Positions 1 to 8,590 of a stretch of DNA of 48,530 nucleotides are shown here, in pieces. Origin of the DNA: UBA5209 sp964625015 (GTDB taxonomy: Bacteria; Patescibacteriota; Dojkabacteria; SC72); contig CAZUZI010000005.1 of the NCBI GenBank assembly GCA_964625015.1, forward strand, positions 1 to 48,530, given 5' to 3'. Numbering within the stretch: position 1 is the stretch's first letter; each line of letters starts with the position of its first letter. Under the pieces are notes generated by a model, which worked only from the letters and a program-made list of their open reading frames with translations, did not search any database and was not told where the DNA came from. The translations under genes and the position numbers were made by a program.

Positions 1-4
1 GATG

Positions 5-37
5 AAAGGGATGAAAAATTAATATCATCCCTTTTTT
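5..37 (+). terminator. Rho-independent terminator of the upstream gene
   Basis: A 10-bp stem (5-14 with 25-34) with a 10-base loop runs directly into a T tract (32-37). It should end transcription of a gene that lies left of the window. A TATAAT box follows at 53-58, so the next gene has its own promoter. Confidence 0.8.
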
Positions 38-76
38 ACTTATAACAAATGATATAATATCAATAGGTGATAAATA

Positions 77-1450
77 ATGAATGAACATATCAACATAGAT
101 GATGTTTTACAACTAGATATAAAACGTATGGGGATCAACGGTGAAGGGATTGCTTACTATAAAAAGTTAGCTATTTTTGTTGATCATGCGTTACCTGGTG
201 AAAAAGTTGATGTTAAAATCAATGAAGTCTTTGATAATAGAGCTATTGGTTCAGTGGAACAAATTATAGAAAAAAGTGACGAACGTCAAACACCATTTTG
301 TCCTGTTTATGAGTCATGTGGTGGTTGTCAGACACAACATATCGATTATGAAAAGATGTTAGCGTATAAACGAGACATCTTAGTAAAAAGTTTTGATCGT
401 TATGCAGGTTTAAAAATCAATGAAAAGAAAATCAAACCTACTAAAGGTGCATCACATCCTACACATTATAGAAATAAAGCATCGCTTCCTGTTCAAATGG
501 TTAATAAAAAGAACCGTTTTGGCATGTATGCGAGAAACTCGAATCAGTTCATCCCGATTGATGACTGTCCCATACAGCATGACGTGATCAATCACATCAT
601 GACAACCATCATTAAACTGATGGATAAACATCACATGGATGCCTATGATCCTAAAACAAGAAGAGGATACGTCAGACATCTTGTTGTTAGGGTTGCTGAA
701 CATACCGGTGAAGTTCAAGTGTCTTTCATCATGTTAAAGAAGTCTAATAGGATTGATGATGTCATTAAAGACTTAATAGTATTAGAAAAAGATATCGTTT
801 CAATTTTTGAAGTGGTTAATCCTAATCTTAAGAAAATGGGATTCTTTGCTGATGAGCAACGCCTTGTTTATGGCAAAGAAACGATTACTGAAATACTAGA
901 TGGTAAAACGTATCAGTTAAAACCAGATGCTTTTTTCCAATTAAATACAGCTCAAGCTCACGTATTCTACACAGAGATGAAACGCTTAGCTAAACTCAAG
1001 AAACATGAAGTAGCAATTGATGCGTATGCAGGGATTGCTCCTGTGTCACATTACATTCATGAAGAAGCTAAACAGGTTTATGCTGTTGAACTCGATCAAG
1101 CAGCATGTGAATCAGCTAAAATGTCATTAGAGAAGAACAATATAACCAATGTCACTGTGCTACATAGTGATTTTAAACGCGCTTTATCAGGACTCAAAGA
1201 AAAGAAAATTGATGTGATGTTTTTCGATCCACCACGTGTTGGATTAGGTGATGATACAATTGATCTCATCTTAAAGTTTTTACCATCACGTTTGATCTAT
1301 GGATCATGTAATCCATCGACCTTAGCTAAAGATTTTAATGTGCTTCTAAAACACTACGATTTGGTTGAATGTGTACCTATTGACATGTTTCCTTACACAT
1401 CACTTGTTGAAAGTGTCAGTTTGTTAACATTGAAAAATCAAACGTCATAA
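77..1450 (+). CDS. rlmD: 23S rRNA (uracil-5-)-methyltransferase, RlmD/RumA family
   Basis: Predicted to transfer a methyl group from S-adenosylmethionine to C5 of a uridine in 23S rRNA. Residues about 10-62 look like a TRAM RNA-binding domain. Cysteines 75, 81 and 84 (CPVYESCGGC) with a fourth near 164 form the 4Fe-4S cluster motif typical of RlmD/RumA. The methyltransferase domain fills the C-terminal third, with DPP at 384-386 and the nucleophile Cys411 in SCNPSTL. The SAM loop reads DAYAGIA, which departs from the usual DxYCGxG. AGGTGA at 65-70 and a TATAAT at 53-58 support the ATG at 77. The length of 457 aa is normal. In Bacillota one enzyme often modifies both U747 and U1939, so the exact target is not certain. 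Confidence 0.93.
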   Translation: MNEHINIDDVLQLDIKRMGINGEGIAYYKKLAIFVDHALPGEKVDVKINEVFDNRAIGSVEQIIEKSDERQTPFCPVYESCGGCQTQHIDYEKMLAYKRDILVKSFDRYAGLKINEKKIKPTKGASHPTHYRNKASLPVQMVNKKNRFGMYARNSNQFIPIDDCPIQHDVINHIMTTIIKLMDKHHMDAYDPKTRRGYVRHLVVRVAEHTGEVQVSFIMLKKSNRIDDVIKDLIVLEKDIVSIFEVVNPNLKKMGFFADEQRLVYGKETITEILDGKTYQLKPDAFFQLNTAQAHVFYTEMKRLAKLKKHEVAIDAYAGIAPVSHYIHEEAKQVYAVELDQAACESAKMSLEKNNITNVTVLHSDFKRALSGLKEKKIDVMFFDPPRVGLGDDTIDLILKFLPSRLIYGSCNPSTLAKDFNVLLKHYDLVECVPIDMFPYTSLVESVSLLTLKNQTS

Positions 1451-1463
1451 ACAAGGAATATTT

Positions 1464-2027
1464 ATGTCAGTCATAATTGTTACAGGGTTTCTAGCTACAT
1501 TAAAATCAACCATATCACATCAATTAGGTCATGCATTACACATCCCCGTATTAAATAAAGATACGATTAAAGAAGTCTTAGGAGATACCATTGGATTTCG
1601 TAATCGTGAAGAGAATCTAAAACTATCAGATGCGACATTTCATATCATGAAGCATGTCGCAGAAAAAGAAATCCTTGCTGGTAGAGATATGATCATCGAA
1701 GCCAATTTCAAGACACATGAATTAGAGATCTTAAAACAAGATGTCATCTTCAAAGATAGCCATGTTATTACACTTTTCTTATATGGTGATGTCAATGTTT
1801 TGTATGAAAGATATCTAAAACGTGATCAAAATCGTCATCCCGTGCATCAATCGAGAGGACTGTTATCCTTTGAAGTGTTCGCAGAATCAATGAAAAGTTA
1901 TCGACAAGAAGATTGTTTTGGTGATATCGTCTCAATTAATACAACGGTATGGACTGTAGATGATGAAAGAAAATTATTTGAAGTATTAAAAGGAAAATTA
2001 AAGGACAACCAATATGACAAAAGATGA
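1464..2027 (+). CDS. P-loop ATPase/kinase-like protein (AAA_33 type) with a variant Walker A
   Basis: This 187-aa protein resembles small P-loop kinases of the AAA_33/zeta-like group that phosphorylate small molecules. The N-terminus reads IIVTGFLATLKSTIS, where the Walker A motif should be GxxxxGK(S/T). The middle glycine is leucine here, while the lysine and serine are kept. A KDTIKE segment near residue 34 matches the N-K-D motif that follows the P-loop in this group, and RYLKRDQNRHP near 117 looks like a lid segment. It starts 13 bases after rlmD and overlaps the next gene by 14 bases, so these genes are probably co-transcribed. The substrate is unknown. Confidence 0.65.
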   Translation: MSVIIVTGFLATLKSTISHQLGHALHIPVLNKDTIKEVLGDTIGFRNREENLKLSDATFHIMKHVAEKEILAGRDMIIEANFKTHELEILKQDVIFKDSHVITLFLYGDVNVLYERYLKRDQNRHPVHQSRGLLSFEVFAESMKSYRQEDCFGDIVSINTTVWTVDDERKLFEVLKGKLKDNQYDKR

Positions 2028-2445
2028 ATTAAAGAACTTAAAACTTGAAGACCATAAACATCAAACCTTTGATAAAGTCAGATATCGTGATACAGATCGA
2101 CAAGGCCATGTCAATAATGCTGTATTTAGCACATTTTTTGAAACAGGAAGAGTTGAATTTTTATATCATCCAGAAAAACCAATGTACGGTGAAGGATGTT
2201 CATTTGTGATAGCTAGTGCATCCATCGATTATCTTTTAGAGATTAAGTGGCCAGGAATAGTCGACATTGGAACATCCATCCTAAGTATTGGAAGAAGCTC
2301 AGTTAAAATTGTTCAATCACTTTATCAAGATGGCAAACTTTGTGGTTTATCTGAAAATGTGTTAGTTCAAGTTGATAATGAAACAACCAAATCAACACCT
2401 TTATCTGAGGAATCAAAAAAACGTATATTAGCTTATAGCTTATAA
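2014..2445 (+). CDS. Acyl-CoA thioesterase, hotdog fold (4HBT/YbgC-like)
   Basis: 143 aa with the 4-hydroxybenzoyl-CoA-thioesterase signature RYRDTDRQGHVNNAVF near residues 23-38. The Asp and the GHVNN segment form the active site in YbgC-like enzymes. It probably hydrolyses a short or medium acyl-CoA or acyl-ACP in the cytoplasm. It overlaps the end of the kinase-like gene by 14 bases, and AAAGGA lies about 10 bases before the ATG. Acyl specificity cannot be read from sequence. Confidence 0.85.
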   Translation: MTKDELKNLKLEDHKHQTFDKVRYRDTDRQGHVNNAVFSTFFETGRVEFLYHPEKPMYGEGCSFVIASASIDYLLEIKWPGIVDIGTSILSIGRSSVKIVQSLYQDGKLCGLSENVLVQVDNETTKSTPLSEESKKRILAYSL

Positions 2446-2467
2446 ATACATATTTCGGGGAGGAATT

Positions 2468-3718
2468 ATGAAAAACTTTATATCTAAATGGATGATTGTT
2501 GGACTGTTTAGTCTTCTTTTTGTGATGTTGTCATCATGTAAATCAGGTATTGATAACATGTATTTTTCTGATGCATCTGAATCAACGCTAGATGAATTTT
2601 ATGATCAATATCAAACCTATCTGAATAATACGCAAGCCTACATCAGACAACATTACTGGTCAGATCATATGTTTTTAACAGGTGTTGATGATATGCCTTT
2701 AGATTTTAGTCTCTTAACACTAAAAGAATCTTATTCTAAAGAAGAAACTAAACGCTATGATCCATATTTAAATCAAACCATGCTTCATCAAAATAGTCAG
2801 CTCAATCTCATGCTTTTATATGAGAATCAGTTTATGTCAAACAAAGAACAATATAATGACTGTGCAGAGAACAAGGTATGCGATGTCTTTGGTCTATATT
2901 TTTCGGTTGATGGAAATATTATCTTTAAATCAACAGAAGTCATTGATGAGGTTTCTTCAAAAAAGAATACTTATTTTTATGAAACAACAGATGATAACAA
3001 AGTTCATTTTATCCAAACAAAAGCATTTCATAGTTTAGATAATATGAATTCAAGTTATACCCACATCGAATATCTTGAAGATGATTATGAGATGACTATT
3101 ACAAAAGTATCTCAACTGTACTATTTTTATTATTTTGATATGAAAACTGGTAATAGGTTGAATTATGTTAGTGATGCTTCTACTGAGGTTTCATATATCG
3201 ATTATTATGATGATCATCAAGAAGTTTATTATCAAGTAACATATTCCAATCATGAGATAACTCAGTTTAAGTATTATCAATATCTGAATGGTCATGTCAA
3301 ATTCTCAGTTCTTGATCCATATCACTATATGATTGGTTTAAATCATGTTGAAGGATGGGATACCATCAAACATGATGTTGATGGTCCTTTATCCGCTAGA
3401 TTATACCAATTATATCAGAATGACATGCTCATTGATGATGGATTATTATGTAGCTTTAATGAAAAGAATGGGGATCTTGTGATACATGTTGATGCGAGAT
3501 CTTTAAGTGATGCTGAGTTAACAGATGTGATATCACTTCACGCATATGGACTTGAATCAGGTATTTCAATTGATACCTTTGATACCTTGATTTTAGATCT
3601 TCAATCTCTTTATCAAGATGTTATGACGTCTTATCCCATACAGGAAAATCTAGATCATATAACAAGTTGGATGACATCAAGTCAAGAAGATCCATTTAGA
3701 CCGATCTATCAAAAATAA
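2468..3718 (+). CDS. Predicted lipoprotein of unknown function
   Basis: 416 aa. The N-terminus has a charged start, a hydrophobic stretch (residues 9-22) and a lipobox LSSC with the lipidated Cys at about residue 24, so it should be anchored outside the membrane. The mature part is rich in Tyr, Asp and Asn and shows no domain I recognise. GGGGAGG at 2457-2463 is a strong ribosome site. An intrinsic terminator follows at 3732-3760, making this the last gene of the rlmD transcription unit. Confidence 0.75.
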   Translation: MKNFISKWMIVGLFSLLFVMLSSCKSGIDNMYFSDASESTLDEFYDQYQTYLNNTQAYIRQHYWSDHMFLTGVDDMPLDFSLLTLKESYSKEETKRYDPYLNQTMLHQNSQLNLMLLYENQFMSNKEQYNDCAENKVCDVFGLYFSVDGNIIFKSTEVIDEVSSKKNTYFYETTDDNKVHFIQTKAFHSLDNMNSSYTHIEYLEDDYEMTITKVSQLYYFYYFDMKTGNRLNYVSDASTEVSYIDYYDDHQEVYYQVTYSNHEITQFKYYQYLNGHVKFSVLDPYHYMIGLNHVEGWDTIKHDVDGPLSARLYQLYQNDMLIDDGLLCSFNEKNGDLVIHVDARSLSDAELTDVISLHAYGLESGISIDTFDTLILDLQSLYQDVMTSYPIQENLDHITSWMTSSQEDPFRPIYQK

Positions 3719-3731
3719 TGTATATTTAAGC

Positions 3732-3760
3732 AAAAATGACGATCTTTTGATCGTTTTTTT
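3732..3760 (+). terminator. Rho-independent terminator after the lipoprotein gene
   Basis: ACGATC (3739-3744), a TTTT loop and GATCGT (3749-3754) form a short stem followed by a T7 run. A5 upstream (3732-3736) can extend pairing with the T tract. Confidence 0.8.
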
Positions 3761-3844
3761 GTTAAAAACCTATGTTTTTCAACCATGACATCATCTTTCA
3801 TGTATACTAATATTAAGATGGTTAGTCAAAGGTGTGATGCTCAT

Positions 3845-4171
3845 ATGATAGAACCCAAATCTCATCATGAAATCATCATGTATGCAAAAAATGCTATTTA
3901 CATCTATCAACATGACTTAACAGAGAAAATGATTTCTGGTTTACTTGCTTGTGATGATTACTTGAATCATAAAATTGGTGTCAGTGAAGCTAGAAAGATA
4001 GCTTTTTCGATGCATAGATATGCGAGAGAAGAAAAAGATGTGATGATTAAGTATCTATATAGAGCATGTGGTCATGCCATAGCATGCATTCATGTGAAAG
4101 AACATCTCAAACCATGTATGACATACTTAGAAAAAGTTAAATGTATCAAAGGGGGTAAGTCTCATGATTGA
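3845..4171 (+). CDS. Imm-5-like putative immunity protein
   Basis: 108 aa from the ATG at 3845. An in-frame ATG exists at 3785, but a TATACT -10 box (3803-3808) lies between the two and AAAGGTG (3828-3834) sits 10 bases before 3845, so the later start is favoured. The sequence has the pattern of putative immunity proteins: an ARKIAFSMHRYAREEKD helix, then RACGHAIACIHVKEH, comparable to the conserved AAR..GHAVATAHV motif. No toxin gene is adjacent, so a role in toxin immunity is unproven. It overlaps the next gene by 8 bases. Confidence 0.55.
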   Translation: MIEPKSHHEIIMYAKNAIYIYQHDLTEKMISGLLACDDYLNHKIGVSEARKIAFSMHRYAREEKDVMIKYLYRACGHAIACIHVKEHLKPCMTYLEKVKCIKGGKSHD

Positions 4172-4985
4172 AATTGCTGAAAGTAAGATTATTGCATCAC
4201 AACTAAAAAAAGAACTTAAAGGCAAAAGCATCATCGATGTTTCAATCTTAAAATCACCTCATAAGTTCTGTTGGATGAGCATGAGTGAGGAACACTATGA
4301 AGACATTCTTTTAGGAAATGTTATAAGAGATGTCACAAGCAGTGCTCACTACATCAGAATCCATTTAAGTTCAGGGCATGAATTAGTCTGTGCAGAAGAT
4401 GTTACATATGAATTTAAACCTATGAACTTAGTCAGTCAAAAAAATCAGTTGGTACTGATCTTTGAAAATGACTATGCACTTGAATTAAAAATCAAGCTTT
4501 ATGGGTTTATCCTTTTAGGACAATCTGAAGACTTATATGCGCATTATCCTTATTACAAGATGGCGATTGATAGCATTCATCCCTGTGATGATAATTTCAC
4601 ATATGATTACTTTTTAACATCGACTCATCTATTAGAACCTAAAGGATCTGTTAAATCAGCTTTAGCAACCGAACAACATCTTCCAGGACTTGGAAATGGT
4701 ACACTTCAAGATATCTTATTCGATGCGAAATTATCACCCAAAAGAAAGATTAATACACTAACAGAAAATGATCGCGTTAGACTCTATCAAACAACAATTA
4801 ACAAGATTGATGAGATGATCACCTTTGGTGGTAGAGATCAAACATTATCCATCTATGGTGAAAAAGGTGGTTATCAGGTTAAGATGTCAAACAGCAAAAC
4901 ATGTTGTCCTATCTGTCAAACACCTTTAATGAAAGAAGCATTTTTAGGTGGTAAAGTTATTTATTGTCCAAATTGTCAAAAGTAG
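4164..4985 (+). CDS. MutM/Nei-family DNA glycosylase-like protein lacking the N-terminal proline
   Basis: 273 aa with the MutM/Nei domain order: an N-terminal beta-sandwich, a helix-two-turn-helix region (PGLGNGTLQDILFDAKLSP, about 172-190) and a C-terminal zinc finger with two CxxC pairs (CPICQ and CPNCQ). In MutM and Nei, the Pro exposed after Met removal is the Schiff-base nucleophile, followed by Glu (MPE). Here the start reads MIEIAES, so Pro is replaced by Ile while Glu is kept. A Bacillota subgroup annotated as endonuclease VIII-like starts this way, so it may bind DNA or use a different mechanism. It overlaps the upstream gene by 8 bases. Confidence 0.8.
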   Translation: MIEIAESKIIASQLKKELKGKSIIDVSILKSPHKFCWMSMSEEHYEDILLGNVIRDVTSSAHYIRIHLSSGHELVCAEDVTYEFKPMNLVSQKNQLVLIFENDYALELKIKLYGFILLGQSEDLYAHYPYYKMAIDSIHPCDDNFTYDYFLTSTHLLEPKGSVKSALATEQHLPGLGNGTLQDILFDAKLSPKRKINTLTENDRVRLYQTTINKIDEMITFGGRDQTLSIYGEKGGYQVKMSNSKTCCPICQTPLMKEAFLGGKVIYCPNCQK

Positions 4986-4993
4986 GTGAGATT

Positions 4994-5920
4994 ATGAAAG
5001 TCATTGAATGGTTATGTCAAGGTAACCCTGTCATCAAACGACTTACAGAAACATATTTACTTAATCAACATATTCCTTATGATGATCAAGGATTTATCCA
5101 AGATTATTTAAATCTTTATGATCATGATAAACACATGTTTGGTGGTGGCGTATATTCACCAAAATGGATATCGACACACTACACCATGCTTGAACTGAAA
5201 TACATGGAAATTGATCCCAATCATCCTGTTTATCAAGATGCACTTAACACACTCATCACACATGAATGGAAACCCAAAGGGATTTATCATCATGATCGTC
5301 ATCAAGACATGTGTGTTATCGGTATGCTTGTCTCCTTATTGACCTATGGTAAATTACGAGATGAACGCATTTATGATATGATTGACTATATTTTAGACCA
5401 CATCTTTTTAGATGGTGGATGGAATTGTGAATGGGAAAGAAAACCAGCACCTAAGATTTCATCCGTACATACGACGCTTTCTGTTTTAGAAGGTCTAAGA
5501 GATTATGAAATGAATGGATATCAATATCGGATCGATGAAGTTAAGATTGCGATGTTAAATGGCATTGAATGTCTTCTTAAAAGACATCTTTATAAAGCAC
5601 ATGATACACAAGAACCCATTCATCATGCGATGATTAAACCTAGTTATCCACCACGCTGGAAATATGACATTTTAAAAGCACTTGAATTTTTAGCATCTGT
5701 ATCTTATCCTGATGATTTGAGATTAACATCAGCCATCAATTTGCTAGTCAAACAGATGCATGGCCCGCTGATGTTAAAAGGATCACAAATTCCAGGGAAA
5801 ATTCACTTTCCTCTCGAAGAAGGATCTTATGGAAGATTTAATACATTACGTATGCTCAAAGTCTTAAAGCACTTTAGATTACCACTCTATGAGAGGATAA
5901 TCAAACTAGACATACGTTAG
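4994..5920 (+). CDS. Alpha-alpha toroid protein resembling the prenyltransferase/squalene cyclase fold
   Basis: 308 aa from the ATG at 4994, chosen because AGGTGA (4984-4989) lies just before it. The in-frame ATG at 4964 is inside the upstream gene and has no ribosome site. Helical repeats with the segments DGGWNCEW (about 135-142) and VHTTLSVLEGL recall the QW-like repeats of prenyltransferase and squalene-oxidase-fold proteins. The acidic catalytic motif of terpene cyclases (DxDD) is not visible. The enzymatic role is therefore unknown, and it could be a structural relative only. The start follows the glycosylase stop by 8 bases. Confidence 0.5.
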   Translation: MKVIEWLCQGNPVIKRLTETYLLNQHIPYDDQGFIQDYLNLYDHDKHMFGGGVYSPKWISTHYTMLELKYMEIDPNHPVYQDALNTLITHEWKPKGIYHHDRHQDMCVIGMLVSLLTYGKLRDERIYDMIDYILDHIFLDGGWNCEWERKPAPKISSVHTTLSVLEGLRDYEMNGYQYRIDEVKIAMLNGIECLLKRHLYKAHDTQEPIHHAMIKPSYPPRWKYDILKALEFLASVSYPDDLRLTSAINLLVKQMHGPLMLKGSQIPGKIHFPLEEGSYGRFNTLRMLKVLKHFRLPLYERIIKLDIR

Positions 5921-5930
5921 AAAGGTTTTT

Positions 5931-6506
5931 ATGAATAAAAAGAAATTAGAAACATTAAGTTTATATCGAACAAATCCAGAAAACAATGCTTATCTTATTG
6001 AAGTATCTCTAGAAGATTACAGTGAACTCTTCAATGGTTGGGATGCATCTCCCGTAAGACGTAAAGATTTAGAACCAGAACTTTTAGATTACTTAGAAGA
6101 AGCAGGAACTGAAATTCCCATTAAGCAATCGATTGAAATGGTTTTTTATCTACCCAAAGATAAAAGAGATGCTGAAAAAGATGAACGCAGTATCTTAACC
6201 ATTCAAAACAATTTCAAAGTGGTTAATCAAATGATTAAAAAGAAAATAGAAAGAAATTATCGTAGACTACTCGTCTATGTGACATTATCACTGATTTTCT
6301 TGGTTGCTGCTTACTTATTAAGAAATGTGACAACATTATCGCTTTTAACCAACATCATGATCGAAGGTTTCTTTATCGGTGGTTGGTTCTTACTCTGGGA
6401 AGCATTTAGTCTCTTCTTTTTTGATACACATGAATTTAAAATAAGACAAAAGATCTTTAAACGTTTTATCGATTCTAAAATCATCTTTAAAGAAACAGGT
6501 GAATAG
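5931..6506 (+). CDS. Two-helix membrane protein of unknown function
   Basis: 191 aa. A soluble, acidic N-terminal domain of about 105 residues is followed by a basic patch (KKKIERNYRR), two membrane helices (about 113-130 and 140-165) and a basic C-terminus. AAAGG at 5921-5925 is the ribosome site. It follows the alpha-alpha protein by 10 bases and precedes YhhN by one base, so it belongs to the same operon. I do not recognise the family. Confidence 0.6.
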   Translation: MNKKKLETLSLYRTNPENNAYLIEVSLEDYSELFNGWDASPVRRKDLEPELLDYLEEAGTEIPIKQSIEMVFYLPKDKRDAEKDERSILTIQNNFKVVNQMIKKKIERNYRRLLVYVTLSLIFLVAAYLLRNVTTLSLLTNIMIEGFFIGGWFLLWEAFSLFFFDTHEFKIRQKIFKRFIDSKIIFKETGE

Positions 6507-6507
6507 G

Positions 6508-7185
6508 ATGTACATACTCTTAGGGGTTGCTATCATCATGGCAGTGATTTATATCACTGTTGAACTAACTCAAAAACCACTGATATCGCTTTATGTGAAA
6601 GCTCTAGCAAGTTTATCTTTCATCATTTTAGGCACATATCGTTTGCTTTATGATGTAAACAATATACCTGAGTATATAGGATGGATCTTATTAGGTTTAG
6701 CATCAGGCATGATTGGTGATATTGTCTTAGCATTAAGACCACTTAGACCTAAAGAAGAAGATAAACTGATCATTGTCTTTGGAATCATCTCATTTAGTAT
6801 TGGTCATCTCTTTTATCTCACAGCATTACTTATGATGAGTACATTTTCATGGATATCTCTCATTGTTGGTCTGATCGCCTTCTTTATAGTTGTTGTCATG
6901 AGCTACATCATGAAATTCAACATGAAAATTGCGCGTATCCCATCTTATGTTTATGCATTTTTAATTTTCTTTATGGTTGGACAAAGTGTGATGGCTGGTC
7001 GTCAATTAAACTATCAAACTTCAAGTGTCTTGTTTTTGTTAGGAGCCATCTTATTTGGTGTATCAGATCTCATTTTAGCACCTATTTATTATACTGATAA
7101 ATCATCTAAAGTGATGATTGCACTTAATCTATTAACGTATTATGGTGCACAAATACTAATTGCATTATCTATTGCGTTTATGTGA
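6508..7185 (+). CDS. YhhN/TMEM86-family membrane protein (lysoplasmalogenase-like)
   Basis: 225 aa, about eight membrane helices. Family features are the paired acidic residues in GDIVLALRP (about 74-82) and GVSDLILA near the C-terminus, and a GHLFYL motif. Animal TMEM86B hydrolyses lysoplasmalogen. The bacterial role is less clear, but plasmalogens occur in many anaerobic low-GC bacteria. I chose the ATG at 6508 because AGGTGA (6497-6502) is correctly spaced for it. A GTG at 6499 overlaps that site and is less likely. Confidence 0.75.
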   Translation: MYILLGVAIIMAVIYITVELTQKPLISLYVKALASLSFIILGTYRLLYDVNNIPEYIGWILLGLASGMIGDIVLALRPLRPKEEDKLIIVFGIISFSIGHLFYLTALLMMSTFSWISLIVGLIAFFIVVVMSYIMKFNMKIARIPSYVYAFLIFFMVGQSVMAGRQLNYQTSSVLFLLGAILFGVSDLILAPIYYTDKSSKVMIALNLLTYYGAQILIALSIAFM

Positions 7186-7196
7186 GGTATGTTTAA

Positions 7197-7655
7197 ATGT
7201 ATGATTGCATGATTCATGAAAAACTACTCCATACAGATGAAATCTTAGGAGCTGTCGTAAGTCTTAAGCTCCAAGGCTTTTATCATGGTGAAGAAGGAGA
7301 TCTTCCCTCCTATTCGTTTTTCATCATGTTAGGCAATCAAAAGATTGGTACGATTACACTCAGGTTAGGGTTTGATGATATGACGATGATTCATGGTCAC
7401 ATCGGTTATACCATCGATGAAGGGTATCGTGGACATGGTTATAGCTATTATGCTTTAGGACTGGTTTTGGATCTTGCTAGGAAACATGGTTATCGCGCAT
7501 TAATTGTCACGTGTGATCCCCATAATTTAAGTTCGATTAAGTCAGTTTTAAAGTCTGGTGGACGACTGATTGAAGAAAGAAAGTTGGTACCAACGAATCA
7601 TATCTATTATGTTTTGGGGATTAAAGAGTTAAATTGTTATGAAATCCTATTGTAA
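7197..7655 (+). CDS. GNAT-family N-acetyltransferase
   Basis: 152 aa, RimJ/RimL-like. The acetyl-CoA loop appears as DEGYRGHGYSYYAL (about 79-92), matching the Q/RxxGxG/A pattern. The later CDPHNLSSIKSVLKSGGR segment is the usual N.xS..v..k.G stretch of this family. The substrate is unknown. GAGGT at 7184-7188 overlaps the YhhN stop, so translation is linked to the upstream gene. An intrinsic terminator follows at 7665. Confidence 0.85.
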   Translation: MYDCMIHEKLLHTDEILGAVVSLKLQGFYHGEEGDLPSYSFFIMLGNQKIGTITLRLGFDDMTMIHGHIGYTIDEGYRGHGYSYYALGLVLDLARKHGYRALIVTCDPHNLSSIKSVLKSGGRLIEERKLVPTNHIYYVLGIKELNCYEILL

Positions 7656-7664
7656 AAGATTGAT

Positions 7665-7690
7665 ATCCGCTCTATGAGTGGATTTTTTTA
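7665..7690 (+). terminator. Rho-independent terminator closing the first gene block
   Basis: ATCCGCT (7665-7671), loop CTATG and AGTGGAT (7677-7683) form a 7-bp stem with one G-T pair, followed by T7. It separates the housekeeping block from the exopolysaccharide control genes. Confidence 0.8.
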
Positions 7691-7712
7691 TTTTTGAAAT
7701 GTATAGCATATA

Positions 7713-7746
7713 GTTTATCATAATTATGTCTGAAAATATGATAAGT
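7713..7746. promoter_or_regulatory. Inverted repeat upstream of cpsB
   Basis: TTATCATA (7715-7722) and TATGATAA (7737-7744) are perfect inverted 8-mers 14 bases apart, extendable by two G-T pairs. They lie in the AT-rich leader about 110 bases before cpsB. This could be an operator or an RNA hairpin; no run of T follows, so it is not a terminator. A possible -10 (TAAAAT, 7805-7810) lies downstream. Confidence 0.4.
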
Positions 7747-7852
7747 AGACTAAAAATTTAATATAAATCTTATAAAGTGAAACAAATAAGAAAGGATTTT
7801 TGTGTAAAATTAAGTGTACTAGAGGATAAAATGCAGATGGAGGTTTTTTTTT

Positions 7853-8590
7853 ATGATAGACCTACATACACATATTTTATACGGCATTGACGATGGGGCG
7901 AAAACTTTTGATGAATCTTTTTCTATGCTTAAAAAAGCGTATGAACTTGGTGTTGAAGCAGTTTGCTTAACACCTCATCAATCCACCTATCGACAATTTC
8001 AACAAGATGATATACCTGTTCATATCAAAGTTAACAAGTTGATTGATAAGCTACGTGAGTCAGATATTGATCTTGAGCTTTTCGTTGGTGCTGAAATCGA
8101 CGAGCATGATGAACTTATTCAACAGTTTGAACACGTTCATGCACTTGGTAATTCTAAGTACGTCTTAATCGATTTTACGATGCGTGAGACCGATGTTTCT
8201 GAAGTGATTTACACGTTAAGACAGATGGGATATCACACGATTGTTGCACATCCAGAGCGTTTGCGATATCTCTCATTTAATGATTTATTGTCACTTAAAA
8301 AAGAAGGTGCCATCTTTCAAGTATCTGCAGAACATCTTGTGCCTTATCGTATGACAAAATCATCACGACGTGCAAAGCGCTTATTGAAACATCATTTAAT
8401 CGATATTATCGCATCGGATTGTCATGTGATTGATGATCTTGATCTCTTGAAAAAAAGCTATGACTATGTCTCTAAAAAAGTAGGTTATGCATGTGCTCAG
8501 AAATGGTATGTTGATAACCCTAAAAAGATATTAGGTATACATGAAAGGAAGGATGTCCATGGAAGACACGCGACAAACTCAGGAAATTGA
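7853..8590 (+). CDS. cpsB: CpsB/YwqE-type manganese-dependent protein tyrosine phosphatase (PHP fold)
   Basis: 245 aa. Metal-binding PHP motifs are visible: DLHTHIL at 3-9, LTPH near 38, GAEID near 82, HPER near 140 and the SDCH segment near 187. These enzymes remove phosphate from the tyrosine cluster of the cognate BY-kinase and so tune polysaccharide chain length and output. The kinase encoded at 9260 is the obvious partner. GGAGG at 7839-7843 is nine bases before the ATG. This is the first gene of the locus and its end overlaps cpsC by 32 bases. Confidence 0.9.
   Translation: MIDLHTHILYGIDDGAKTFDESFSMLKKAYELGVEAVCLTPHQSTYRQFQQDDIPVHIKVNKLIDKLRESDIDLELFVGAEIDEHDELIQQFEHVHALGNSKYVLIDFTMRETDVSEVIYTLRQMGYHTIVAHPERLRYLSFNDLLSLKKEGAIFQVSAEHLVPYRMTKSSRRAKRLLKHHLIDIIASDCHVIDDLDLLKKSYDYVSKKVGYACAQKWYVDNPKKILGIHERKDVHGRHATNSGN

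Noticed and set aside
452..718. 88-codon minus-strand frame inside rlmD
   Set aside because: It is antisense to conserved RlmD coding sequence and has no recognisable protein motif.
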